From: Malacoplasma sp.
GTDB taxonomy: Bacteria > Bacillota_I > Bacilli_A > Mycoplasmatales > Mycoplasmoidaceae
Direction of reading: 5' to 3'
Length of the DNA stretch: 30,533 bases
Assembly: GCA_029258015.1 (NCBI GenBank)
Contig: JARHZT010000070.1
Coordinates: 1 to 30,533, forward strand
Below are positions 8,390-18,132 of this stretch, in pieces. The first letter of the stretch is position 1, and each line of letters begins with the position of its first letter. The translations under genes were made by a program, and so were the position numbers. The notes beneath the pieces are model-generated. The model saw only the letters and a list, made by a program, of their open reading frames with translations. It made no database searches and was not told the origin of the DNA.

Positions 8390-8749
8390 ATGAAAAACAA
8401 CATTAATGTAAAAAAACTATTTGATGAAATATTAGATAAAAAATTTTCTAAAAATATGGTTTCAGGATACGATCCTTTAGAAGTTGATATGTTTTTAGAT
8501 AATGTTAGAGGTCATTTAGTAACATTACACAATTCAATAAATGAGTTGGATGGAATTATAAGAAATAAAGAAGAAGAAATAAATAAGCTTCAACAAAAAC
8601 TTGCTACTAAAGAAGAAGTTATTAGAAAACAACAATACACTATAGATGGATATATAAAAGATGGATACCAAAACCAAAGAATAGTTAAAGAAATTGGTGA
8701 CTTAAGAGCATCTATAAGTGAGTTAAAAGATGGAAAGAATAAACAATAA
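8390..8749 (+). CDS. DivIVA/GpsB-like domain protein
   Basis: DivIVA and GpsB are coiled-coil scaffolds at division sites and curved membranes in Gram-positive bacteria. This 119-aa protein has the N-terminal lipid-binding-domain signature (residues about 15-45: ILDKKFSKNMVSGYDPLEVDMFLDNV, with the diagnostic GYDPLEVDMFLD), followed by a heptad-like coiled coil (about 50-85, IRNKEEEINKLQQKLATKEEVI) and a short hydrophilic tail. Its size fits GpsB better than full DivIVA. Since mycoplasmas lack a wall, its partners must differ from the penicillin-binding proteins bound by GpsB elsewhere. No Shine-Dalgarno sequence precedes the ATG. Its last 20 bases overlap the start of acpS, so the two are probably co-translated. 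Confidence 0.82.
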   Translation: MKNNINVKKLFDEILDKKFSKNMVSGYDPLEVDMFLDNVRGHLVTLHNSINELDGIIRNKEEEINKLQQKLATKEEVIRKQQYTIDGYIKDGYQNQRIVKEIGDLRASISELKDGKNKQ

Positions 8750-9080
8750 ACTTTATTATGACATCGGAATTGATGTAACTGAACTTAAAAGATTTCAAAA
8801 TTTGTCTGAAAATTTTATTAAAAGATTTTTGACAACTAAAGAGTACACAGAATATTTAAAATTAGATGATTCTATAAAAACTAAATTTTTAGCATCTAGA
8901 TGAGTATTAAAAGAAGCGGTTTTTAAAGCAATATCAAAATACAAACCTATACCTTTTGTACAGATTGAATTTGAAAAAGATGAAAAAGGTTTTGTTAAAT
9001 GTACTAATATACCTAATGTTAAAATTAGCTTAAGCTATTGCAGTGAAAAAGTTTATGGTATAGCAATGGTTATTATTTAA
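8730..9080 (+). CDS. acpS: Holo-[acyl-carrier-protein] synthase
   Basis: AcpS transfers the 4'-phosphopantetheine of CoA to a Ser of acyl carrier protein, making it active for acyl transfer. The 116-aa product has the N-terminal metal-binding motif DIGIDVTELKRF (Asp15), the conserved FLTTKEYTEYL, and the second motif FLASRWVLKEAVFKAISK (Glu62; the Trp is a TGA codon). It ends in the strand ISLSYCSEKVYGIAMVII, corresponding to the VSISH...AVAEVI end of the family. The length is normal. The only suitable ATG lies inside the end of the DivIVA-like gene (20-base overlap), with a weak ribosome binding site. In the window it fits functionally with plsC. A strong hairpin terminator follows. Confidence 0.93.
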
Positions 9081-9113
9081 AAAAAGTTTGGAAAAAACTG
9101 GAATATTTTAAGA

Positions 9114-9147
9114 AAAAAATAGGACAAAAAATCTTGTCCTATTTTTT
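9114..9147. terminator. Rho-independent terminator after acpS
   Basis: A perfect 14-bp stem, AAAAAATAGGACAA with TTGTCCTATTTTTT, surrounds a 6-base loop and ends in a T run. The A run on the other side would make it work in both directions, though no minus-strand gene faces it. Confidence 0.9.
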
Positions 9148-9180
9148 ATTATTATTTCATAAATATAAAAAGGAAAAGAT

Positions 9181-9447
9181 ATGAATTTAATAGCCATGAT
9201 AGGCACAATACAGACAATTAAAAAAAACGAGCACGAAGCTAAAATTATATTAAAAGTTGAAAAACCATTTATTGATACTATTGATAGAGAAGATTTTTTT
9301 GAAGAAATAGAAGTTAACCTAAATAGTTATGTATTTGACAATGATTTAAAAAATATGAAGATAGGAACTTTAGTTGGTTTTAAGGGAAGAATAAAAAACG
9401 AAAACAACTATCTTAAAATAATAGCTGAAAGAGTACAAATATTTTAA
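9181..9447 (+). CDS. Short OB-fold, single-stranded-DNA-binding-like protein
   Basis: This 88-aa protein looks like a minimal OB fold: an N-terminal strand MNLIAMIGTIQTIKK, a central acidic segment (FFEEIEVNLNSYVFDN), then GTLVGFKGRIKNENNYLKIIAERVQIF, which resembles the last strands of SSB or PriB (the VxVxGR...VxAxxVxFL pattern). Unlike classical SSB it lacks a C-terminal acidic tail and is much shorter than the usual 150-plus residues, so DNA binding is only a suggestion. AAGGAAA lies just upstream of the ATG. The gene is isolated: one terminator ends 33 bases before it and another starts 6 bases after it. A promoter must therefore lie within or beside the upstream hairpin, or the gene depends on read-through. 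Confidence 0.72.
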   Translation: MNLIAMIGTIQTIKKNEHEAKIILKVEKPFIDTIDREDFFEEIEVNLNSYVFDNDLKNMKIGTLVGFKGRIKNENNYLKIIAERVQIF

Positions 9448-9453
9448 TCATCC

Positions 9454-9491
9454 AAAAAAACAACACAAAATAATAAAAGTGTTGTTTTTTT
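9454..9491 (+). terminator. Rho-independent terminator after the OB-fold gene
   Basis: A perfect 13-bp stem, AAAAAAACAACAC with GTGTTGTTTTTTT, surrounds a 12-base AT-rich loop and ends in a T run, starting 6 bases after the stop. Confidence 0.88.
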
Positions 9492-9524
9492 AATTATAAT
9501 TTTATTTAGTTTTAGGATTAAACA

Positions 9525-10313
9525 ATGGATATAAAAAAATTTATTTTTCAAGTATGACACAAGATAGGGTTTATTTTTTCTTTGCCTGTTCTTTACACAA
9601 AAATGAAATCATCAAAAAGAAAATTTAATGATTATGAAAGCAATCCAGAATCATTAACATTAGAAGAAAGATATAGTTATGTTTATAGTGCTGTTTCTCA
9701 TGCTATTTTTTGTTCTAATACAAAAATAACTATAAAGGGACAAAAAAACATACCAAACAAACCTGTTTTATTTGTTGCAAATCATAAAGCAAATTTAGAC
9801 GTTTTAGTAGTACTAAAAGCATTTTCTAAATTAACAAGAGAAATGGATATTTTAAATACAACATTTGTATCAAAAAAAGAATTGCAAGAAAAAGTTGATG
9901 TATATTATGCTGCAAAACTAATTAATACGATTTTTTTAGATAGAAAAAATCTAAGGGATGCACTTAGAGTAATTAAAGAAGAAAAAGAAATGTTATTAAA
10001 AGGTGAACAGTCAATAATGGTGTTTATAGAAGGAACAAGAGTAAAACAAGATTCGTTAGGTGAATTTAAATCAGCTGTTTTAGAACCAGCATATTCAACA
10101 TATTGTTCAATAGTTCCTGTTGTTATACATGGTACACTAAATGCAGATATAAAAAAAACTAAATATAAAGATGTAACAATTGAATTCCTTCCACCATTAA
10201 AATATAAAGAATTTATTAACTACAACAAAGAAACAGTAGCTTTAAAAATAAAAGAAAAAATGGAAAAGAAATATCTTGAAATAAAAGAAAGCAAAACTAA
10301 AAAGAAAAAATAA
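9525..10313 (+). CDS. plsC: 1-acyl-sn-glycerol-3-phosphate acyltransferase
   Basis: PlsC acylates lysophosphatidic acid at position 2 to give phosphatidic acid, the precursor of membrane phospholipids. The 262-aa product has the catalytic block I motif NHKANLD (His87 and Asp92, HX4D) and block III FIEGTR (168-172), with a hydrophobic N-terminal segment (about residues 5-24) that should hold it at the inner face of the membrane and a very basic C-terminal tail. The start is ATG at 9525 with AGGA at 9514-9517; the first Trp is a TGA codon at 9555-9557. It is the first gene of a run plsC-scpA-scpB-UPF0154-engB-valS with short gaps or overlaps. Acyl donors in mycoplasmas are thought to come from scavenged fatty acids. 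Confidence 0.92.
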
Positions 10314-10334
10314 TAAAGATATTTAGGTAATTTT

Positions 10335-11168
10335 ATGACCGAAGAAAAAAGCATAAATCTAGAAAATAGTTCAGAGTTCAATGTCCAAATAATGGATTTT
10401 GATGGTCCTTTTGAACTTCTTTATAATTTAATTAAAGAAAGAAAAATGGATATAATGAACATTAATCTTTCTGAGTTAATCCAACAATATGTAAATTTTA
10501 TTAATGAACATTTTACTTCTTTGAAAATAGATGATCTAACAGAATATTTATTAATGTCTACATATTTATTGGAACAAAAATCTAAAAAAATTATTCCAAC
10601 TATGGATACAGAAGAAAAAGTTGAAAAAGATATCGAAAGAGATAAGTTCATTCAAAGACTTTTAGTTTACAAACAATATCAAAATATTGTTCCAAAATTA
10701 ATGGAAAAAATGGAAAAAAGACAAAGAATGTTTGAAAGAATTGAAAATGTGGAAGATAATACAGTTTATTTTGATAAACAATCTGAAGCTGAGTTTTTAC
10801 CTGTAATGGATTTAGACAAAATCTTAAAAGCCATGCAAAAAGTTTACATGAAATTAAACTATAAAGAAAAGGCAAAAAAGAATACTGATAATATAAAAAC
10901 TATTGAAGTTGACGAAGTTTCTATCGATGATGTTGAAAAAGAAATATTGGCATTTTTAGAACCTCACCCCCATTTATACAAAGTTTCTTTTATGGAATAT
11001 TTTGACTCTATTCCTGTAGAAAGATTTACAAGACAATATTTTGCAGTTAGTTTTGTTGCTATTTTGGTTTTGGTAAGAAACCAGTTTATTATGTTAGAGC
11101 AAAACAATAACAATGAAGAAATTTTTATTGTTAAAATAGATAAAGAGGTAGTTGTGGATGGGTATTAA
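10335..11168 (+). CDS. scpA: Segregation and condensation protein A (kleisin)
   Basis: ScpA is the kleisin that bridges the heads of an SMC dimer and, with ScpB, forms the bacterial condensin complex for chromosome segregation. The 277-aa product has the N-terminal kleisin helix block FDGPFELLYNLIKERKMDIMNINLSELIQQYVNFI (about residues 22-58), the conserved LTEYLLMSTYLLEQKSKKIIP, a variable acidic middle and a C-terminal winged-helix segment from about residue 205. AGGT at 10325-10328 precedes the ATG. Its stop overlaps the scpB start by 11 bases, the usual scpA-scpB coupling. No smc gene lies in this window. Confidence 0.94.
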   Translation: MTEEKSINLENSSEFNVQIMDFDGPFELLYNLIKERKMDIMNINLSELIQQYVNFINEHFTSLKIDDLTEYLLMSTYLLEQKSKKIIPTMDTEEKVEKDIERDKFIQRLLVYKQYQNIVPKLMEKMEKRQRMFERIENVEDNTVYFDKQSEAEFLPVMDLDKILKAMQKVYMKLNYKEKAKKNTDNIKTIEVDEVSIDDVEKEILAFLEPHPHLYKVSFMEYFDSIPVERFTRQYFAVSFVAILVLVRNQFIMLEQNNNNEEIFIVKIDKEVVVDGY

Positions 11169-11748
11169 TGTAAAGAGTGTAATTGAAGCTGCATTATTTA
11201 TTGCTGGCAACAAAGGCATTGAATATGACAAGCTTAAATTAATAACTAGATTAAATAGCAATGATTTTAAAATAGTTATGGAAGAAATGATTTACGAATA
11301 TGAAAAAGACAATCAAAGAGGAATAATTTTAAAAAAAATAGGAAATAATTTTAAGTTTCTAACAAAACCAGAAATAGGCAAAATCATCTCATCTACTTTT
11401 GGAATAAAACAGAAAAGTATATTGAATCAAGGAATGATAGAAACACTTGCTATCATTGCATACAATGAACCATGTATTAAGTCTAAAATACAAGAATTAA
11501 GAAAAACTGATCCAACACCTATTTTAGATAAACTAATAGAAATTGGGTTAGTTGAAGCAGCAGGAAGGTCTGAGAGTGTGGGTAAACCATATCTTTATCA
11601 AGTAACCCCAAAATTTTATGATTTGTTTGGTCTTGATTCAATAAAAGATTTACCTGAAATAACAATTCCTGATGAAAATATTGAAATATTGGATGAGGAT
11701 GAAGAAGATGAAAGAGTCAATTTTTTTGACACTAATAGAGAAGAATAG
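11158..11748 (+). CDS. scpB: Segregation and condensation protein B
   Basis: ScpB forms a dimer of tandem winged-helix domains that binds the middle of ScpA. The 196-aa product shows VKSVIEAALFIAGNKGIEYDKL at the N-terminus and, in the second winged helix, the family core LNQGMIETLAIIAYNEPCIKSKIQELR...LDKLIEIGLVEAAGRSESVGKPYLYQVTPKFYDLFGL, then an acidic C-terminal tail. I chose ATG 11158 rather than the in-frame TTG at 11152, because AGAGGT at 11145-11150 leaves 7 bases to the ATG. It overlaps scpA by 11 bases; the next gene starts 9 bases downstream. Confidence 0.94.
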   Translation: MGINVKSVIEAALFIAGNKGIEYDKLKLITRLNSNDFKIVMEEMIYEYEKDNQRGIILKKIGNNFKFLTKPEIGKIISSTFGIKQKSILNQGMIETLAIIAYNEPCIKSKIQELRKTDPTPILDKLIEIGLVEAAGRSESVGKPYLYQVTPKFYDLFGLDSIKDLPEITIPDENIEILDEDEEDERVNFFDTNREE

Positions 11749-11757
11749 GAGATTATT

Positions 11758-11991
11758 ATGGATATAGGTTTAGTATTAGGGTTATCTCTTGGTATTGGAA
11801 TACCAGTAGCAATAATTATAGGTATGGTTATAGGATATTATCTTGCTATGAAATATTTTAAAAAACAATTAAATGATAACCCACCTATTACAGAAGAACA
11901 AATAAGATCAATGTATAAGCAAATGGGAAGAACTCCAACAGAAAAACAAGTTAAGCAAATAATGGGAACTTTTAAAAAGAACAATAAATAA
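11758..11991 (+). CDS. UPF0154 (YneF-type) single-span membrane protein
   Basis: This 77-aa protein matches the small UPF0154 family found throughout Firmicutes and mollicutes. It has one N-terminal membrane span (about residues 4-31, LVLGLSLGIGIPVAIIIGMVIGYYLAMKYF) followed by the characteristic cytoplasmic tail PPITEEQIRSMYKQMGRTPTEKQVKQIM. The molecular function of the family is unknown. AGGAG lies just before the ATG. It is embedded in the scpA-scpB-engB-valS run, with engB starting one base after its stop. Confidence 0.9.
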   Translation: MDIGLVLGLSLGIGIPVAIIIGMVIGYYLAMKYFKKQLNDNPPITEEQIRSMYKQMGRTPTEKQVKQIMGTFKKNNK

Positions 11992-11992
11992 A

Positions 11993-12553
11993 ATGGCATA
12001 CTTTATAAAATCATGTGCTTCAAATTTAGATTGACCTAAAGATGATAGAAAAGAAGTTTGCTTTATTGGTAGATCAAATGTTGGTAAATCCTCATTAATA
12101 AATGCTTTAGCAAATGAAAAAATAGCTAAAACTTCTAATACTCCAGGTAGAACTCAACTGGCAAATTTTTATGATTTTGATGATTATAGATTAATAGACT
12201 TACCTGGTTATGGGTTCGCTAAAGTTAATAAGAGTAAGCACTATGAATTATCTAAAATAATTTCTGAGTATATATATGTTAGAAGTAATCTTATCTGTGT
12301 TTACCAAGTGATTGATATATCAGTAATAACAGATTTAGATATTAAGATGTTTGAAACTATTTCAAAAAGATTTGCTAATCATTATGTTATATTGAATAAA
12401 ATAGATAAGCAAAATAAAAGTTTTTTCAATAATAATATTAAAAAAATATGTGAAAAATTTAATGCAACAGAAGAGAAATTTATTCCAGTAAGTTCTAAAG
12501 AAAAAACAAACATTAATATATTGAAAAAAAGTATTTTAGCCATGGTGAAGTAA
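11993..12553 (+). CDS. engB: Ribosome biogenesis GTPase EngB (YsxC/YihA)
   Basis: EngB is an essential Era/Obg-like GTPase needed for a late step of 50S assembly. The 186-aa product has the P-loop GRSNVGKSS (26-34), the G2 block TSNTPGRTQLANFY, G3 DLPGYGFAK (69 on) and G4 NKID (135-138), then SSK as the G5 element. The family hallmark DLPGYG after TPGRT identifies it well. Length is typical. Trp13 is a TGA codon. It begins one base after the UPF0154 stop and has no strong ribosome binding site of its own, so translation is probably coupled. valS begins one base after its stop. Confidence 0.94.
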
Positions 12554-12554
12554 A

Positions 12555-15140
12555 ATGAAAAATAATATTATAAATTCTAAATATGATCATATATTGTCTG
12601 AAGTAGAATCATCAAAAGAAATGTTTGACCTACAATCTTCTTTCAATAAAGAAGCTTTGTTAAAATCAAATATTTTTTCTATTTTATTACCCCCACCAAA
12701 TGTTACAGGTAAACTTCATATAGGTCATGCATGAAATGTAACGATTCAAGATTGTTTAATAAGATTTAATTTGTTAAACGACAAAAGTGTGTACTGAATT
12801 TGTGGGATGGATCATGCTGGTATTGCTACACAAACAAAATATGAAAGTACATTAAAAAATAAAACAGTTTTAAATAATTTAAGTAGAAAAGAAAAAATTA
12901 ATAATGTTTATAATTGAGCTCAAGAAAATGCAAATAGCATAAGAGAACAATGAAAAAAACTTGGTTTATTTTTAGATTATGAAAATGAATGATTTACATT
13001 GCAAGAAAAATCTAATGAAATAGTAAATAATGTGTTTGTAAAACTTTATAATGATAAATTAATATACAAGGCAAAAACTCTTGTTAATTGAGACACAAAA
13101 TTACAAACAGCTATTTCTAATATAGAAGTTATAAAAAAAGATACAGAAACAAGTTTGTACAACATAAAATACTTCATAGAAAATGAAGATAATGAATTTT
13201 TAGTTGTAGCAACAACAAGACCTGAAACAATTTTTGTCGATGAGTGTTTAATAGTAAATCCAGATGATAAGAGATATCAAAAATACCTAAATAAAAATGC
13301 TATAAATCCATTAACTGGAAATTTAATTAAAATAATAGCAGATTCATATGTAGATAAAGACTTTGGAACAGGTGTTATGAAATGTACTCCTGCACACGAT
13401 TTTAATGACTATGAATTAGGAAAAAAATATAACTTAAAAACAATTTCTTGTTTTAATCATGATGGAAAAACAAATGCTTATGCTAAAGGATTTGAAAACT
13501 TAAAAATTAATGACTGTAGAGAAAAAGTTATAAAATACTTTAAAGATAACAATCTTTTATATTCAGAAGAAAAAACTATAAGTAATATAGGTTATTCTGA
13601 AAGAACAGGTGTTGTTGTTGAACCGATGCTATCAGATCAATGATTTATATCTATGGAAAAATATTCTAAAAAAATTATTGATTACCAAAAAACAGAAAAC
13701 AAAGTTTTATTCTATCCTGCTAAATTTGAAAAAATGCTAATAAATTGATTGTTAAATATTAATGACTGATGTATATCAAGACAACTTTGATGAGGACATC
13801 AAATTCCGGCATGATATAAAAACGATACTAAAGAGATATATGTATCATCAACACCACCTAAAGATATTGAAAACTATACTAGAGATAATGATGTTTTAGA
13901 TACATGATTTTCTTCAGGATTATGACCAATAATAACGTCAGACTGCTTAAGCAAAAAAACAAATTTATTTCCAACTGATGTTTTAGTAACAGGATTTGAC
14001 ATAATATTTTTTTGAGTATCTAGAATGATGTTTTTTTCATTATACCTTACAGAGAAAATGCCATTTAAAAATGTGTATATAACTGGTTTGATAAGAGATT
14101 CATTAAATAGAAAAATGTCAAAATCACTAGGTAATGGTATAGATCCTAATGATGTAGTTGAAAAATATGGAGCAGATGCATTAAGATTATTTTTATTATC
14201 TTCTTCTTCTCCAGGTGAAGACCTTTGCTATTCAGAGCAAAAATTAAAATCGTGTTGAGGATATATAAACAAAATTTGAAATTCATTTAGATACATACAA
14301 ATAAATAGCGAAGGATTTATCTATAACGAAAATTCAAAACCTAATAACTTTAATTCTTTCGATAAATGAATTCTTAATGAATTCCATAACATGGTCTCTG
14401 ATTATAAAAAGCAATTTAATAAATTTAATTTCTTAGTAGGGATAAAAAAATTAATGGATTTTTCTTGAGACATATTCTGTAACTCGTATATTGAATTAAA
14501 CAAACATAGAGCAATAGAAAAAGATGAATCTCACTTATGAGTATTAAATTATTTAATAAAGAAGATACTAATTTTATTACACCCTATTTGTCCATTTGTA
14601 ACAAATAAACTTTATGATTCATTTTCAGAAGAAAATAAAAAAGAATCTATATTGTTTGAAAAAATAACTGAAGATGAATGAAAATTTGAAACCTCTGATG
14701 AAATTTCTATAATAATTAAAATAATTAATAGAATAAGAAACTTTTTGCTTGAAAACAAGTTAGATAAAAAAGAAAGAATTTTTATAAACGTAAAGAGAAA
14801 CGACAAAAATATTATTTTTTCTGAAGAACTTAAAAATATATTAGATAGAGCTAATATAGAAATAGATGTTGAATATTGTTCAGAAAATCCAGACATAGTT
14901 GATCAAGATTTTATAATTTATGTAAAAAACAAAAAAAATGATACTGATTCTGAAATAGATAAAGAAAAAATAGAAAAAGAAATTGAAAAGATGAATTTTG
15001 AGATAAACAGATGTGAATCAATGTTAAACAATCAGAATTTTATAAATAAAGCTCCAAAGAAAAAAATTGATGAAGAAAAAGCTAAAAAAGAAAAATATGA
15101 GTCCCAACTAAAAACACTTTTGCAATTATTAAATAAGTAA
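12555..15140 (+). CDS. valS: Valine--tRNA ligase
   Basis: This class I synthetase charges tRNA-Val and edits misactivated threonine. The 861-aa product has the HIGH motif in PPPNVTGKLHIGH (55-58), the CP1 editing domain with ATTRPETIF and GTGVMKCTPAHDFNDYE, the family motif DVLDTWFSSGLWP, the KMSKS loop RKMSKSLGN (520-524) and the C-terminal tRNA-arm coiled coil (about 790-861, with NQNFINKAPKKKIDEEKAKKEKYESQL) that separates ValRS from IleRS and LeuRS. Many Trp are TGA codons, so under the standard code the gene appears as fragments, but the frame is continuous. It is the last gene of the plsC-valS run, and its stop lies inside the terminator stem. Confidence 0.97.
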
Positions 15141-15160
15141 CCATTAGGTTACTTTTTTTA
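15135..15160 (+). terminator. Rho-independent terminator after valS
   Basis: Stem AAGTAACC (15135-15142), loop ATTA, stem GGTTACTT (15147-15154), then a T run. The valS stop codon TAA (15138-15140) is part of the left arm. Confidence 0.85.
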
Positions 15161-15205
15161 ATGTAACAAAAAACATTATTATCGCGTTTATTTACATAGG
15201 AATAT

Positions 15206-16291
15206 ATGAATAGGAAAATGTTAAGTTTATCAATGCTTTTTTTAAGCATTTGTTTTTATAATAAAAATAATTTTATTTCTATATTCCTTTTTTTTATAAA
15301 TTTAACATACAAAAGTTGAGCAAAATTTTCTAGGATTTGAATAGCTTTAGAATATTTAATATCAATTTTATTTTTAGTTTTTGTATCATTTATCCCAAGA
15401 ATACAAGAGTTTAATACAATAACAAATGTTATAGATAAACTAACAACATTTGATTTAAGGAACCAAGCAATCAAGTATATTCATCAAATACACAGTATTG
15501 AAAGTGCTTCCTTCATCGAACTCATAATATTTAGCAATAAAAATAAAGAAAATATTGATATTTATAAAAGCCTTTCTAAACTATCGCTTGTTCATATGAT
15601 AGTAATTGGTGGATTCCACATAAATTTGATATGCTTTTTTTTAAAAAAAATCCCCAAAATTGGTGATTATTTAACGGTTATTGTTTCTTTTTTTATAGCA
15701 TATTTAAATAATTTTTCCCCCGCAATACTAAGAGCTAGTTTGGTTTATTTTTATTCATTATTTAAACATACAAGATCTTCTAGATATTCATTATCCATAA
15801 TTACTATGCTTATAATTTTTGAAAATAGTTACAACAACATTGGATTATGATTAAGTTTTTTAGCTATAAGAGGATTAAATATATCAAACTATTTTTATAT
15901 AAAAAACAAATGTTTTTCTTCTATATTTGCAACAGTTTGAGTTTACTTATATATAACACCAATTATTTCAATATTTAACAAAGAAACATCTATTTTAGGT
16001 ATTTTTATATCAACAATCTTTGTTCCTATATTTTCTATTATTTTTGCTGCATCTATGTTTCTTTCTTGAATTCCAGATACACAAATATTATTTTTGTTTT
16101 TGAGACATAGTTTAATGTTTATGGCAGAGAATTTTGCTATCGCAAACATTTTAATGCCAATAACTATTTATAAGAATCTTTGATTTTTTTTAATCCACTA
16201 TTTTAACTTAGAAATAATTGCTATATTTTTGTATTACAGAAGGGAAAGGAATTGAGAAAATTTAAAGTTAAAAAAATTTGAAAAAATATAA
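15206..16291 (+). CDS. comEC: ComEC/Rec2-family membrane protein, competence domain only
   Basis: ComEC forms the channel through which single-stranded DNA enters competent cells. This 361-aa polytopic protein corresponds to the membrane Competence domain: the diagnostic motif LVHMIVIGGFHINLI (His130 to about 141; family HLLAISGLHI), then PAILRASLVYFYSLF and NNIGLWLSFLAIRGLNI, with about eight or more hydrophobic spans. The N-terminal OB fold and the C-terminal metallo-beta-lactamase-like nuclease domain of full-length ComEC (about 750 aa) are absent, as in the short mollicute homologues I know of. ATG 15206 has AGGA at 15198-15201; an ATG at 15218 with AGGA at 15212-15215 is also possible. 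Its 3' end overlaps the next gene by 40 bases. Actual DNA uptake is not shown by the sequence. Confidence 0.82.
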
Positions 16292-18132
16292 TATTTTTAA
16301 TATTAATCCCATTCACTATATTATTTACACAACCAACGTTTGTTAAATTTGAACCATACAAAGAAGAAATCCGTTCGAATAAAAACATGAATAGTTTAAT
16401 TTTTAATGATGAAAAGACGACAGGATTTGACCAATTAAAAATACAAAACTTTAGTATGGATGAAACATATGATTTATATGTTAATGAAAATAATTTTAAA
16501 ACAATATCAAAAAAATTCTTTGATTTTGTATTTAAAAATAATTCAGAGTTTTATTATGATTCATTTAGTAAATTATCTAAAATAAACAGAATTTATGAAA
16601 ATAAATATTGAATCCATATATTTAATGGTTTTAAAGAAATAGATGAAAATACAACATTGATGAAATTAACTTATGAAATAAGATATGGGACAAAACATTA
16701 TGTAATCATAAGAGATTGAAATTATATGAATTCTTTGCAAATGTTAAAGACAAGTAATTATTATTTTCCATCTTTTGTGTTGAAAATAGAATATGGACAC
16801 AAATGAGAAAGTGCATCTATAGGAGAATCAAACATAACCAAACCAGTTGAATTTAAAACAGTAGACTATAATGATCCAATAATAAACCAAAGTTGATATA
16901 CATCGTATGATATATTAGGGTATGAAAACGTTACTTTCTCTTTTAAAAATGTTAGATTTCATATTGTGCATAAAACCATAATTAGCAAAAACTTAGATAA
17001 AAACACTTTAAATCTTAGAGAAGAAGACATAAAACCCTACTTTAAAATAAATAACATTTATCCATCAAAAATAGAACATAGAATTGAAGAAAATAAATTA
17101 AATAAACTAAAACTAACATTAACAAATATAAAATATGAAATAAAAACAAAAAATCAATCATTAAGTTTTGAATATTTTGGAGAGTTAATATACATTTTCT
17201 CTTATAAATATATTTCTATAAATGAAAAGTTAGTTACAGAAAAATTAAATTTGTTATCCATAAACAAAGACACTATTTTGAACGACTTATTTATTGATAA
17301 AGATATTTTGAATTTAATAAAAGATGTTGAGATAGAAAAAGATTTTTATAGAAATTCAGCTAGACTTTCTATTTTATTTAATGAACTATATATAAAAGAA
17401 TTAATTTTTTTTCCCATAATAAAGGATGATTTTTGTAATAAAGACATCATTATAGATTTCTCATCAAATGGATACAATATTAAAAAATCACATGAAACAA
17501 CAAAAAAGAAATTACTAGAAAACTTTAATCTAGAGAAAGATTTGCATTTTTACTTTGAAAATAAAAAAGGAGAGATTTTTATAGAAGAGTATAAAGTTAT
17601 TAAAAACTCAATAAACTCTATTGAATTAGAACTATCATTAAAAATTTCTATTGGAAATGAAAAAGAAGTAATAAACTATAAAACTTTGATAAATGATTTT
17701 TTATATTATGATTTTTCAAACATAGAAAGATACATAAATGATAACTTTTATGACTCATCCAATATTTTTGCTACAGATAAGTTTATTGATTTTATTAATG
17801 TTGGAAATAATTGAATTAATTTTGGTATTAAATCAGACATGTTAGATGTAAAGGTTTCTAATTTAGAAATAAGAGATGGACACATATTTTTAGAATATGA
17901 ACTTTTAAATATAGACAAGGAGATATTAAAAAAAGAGCACATAGAGATTCAACAAAAAGAACCATCATTTAATGAACAAGTAGATGAAGATGAAAATAAC
18001 GAAGACCGTAATGATCAAGAAAAAAATCTAGAATATAAGTGATTGTATATATTAGTTATTTTTCCTGTACTTTTTATTTTTTTTGGTTTAATTAAATTAG
18101 TTAAAAAAATAAAAAATGATAAAAATAATTAA
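16252..18132 (+). CDS. Unknown protein with signal peptide and C-terminal membrane anchor
   Basis: I do not recognise this 626-aa protein. Its likely start is TTG at 16252, with AGGG at 16241-16244, inside the end of the comEC-like gene. This start adds a basic N-terminus and a hydrophobic signal segment (about residues 8-27, KNIIFLILIPFTILFTQPTF) without a lipobox Cys; the first ATG (16387) would lose it. About 560 Lys/Asn/Ile-rich residues follow, with many predicted strands and no repeats, then an acidic linker (EQVDEDENNEDRNDQEKN) and one membrane span (about 597-616, WLYILVIFPVLFIFFGLIKL) with a basic cytoplasmic tail. This is the layout of a large extracellular domain anchored at its C-terminus. 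It overlaps holA by 17 bases, so it sits inside the comEC-holA unit; a link to DNA uptake is only a contextual guess. Confidence 0.75.
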
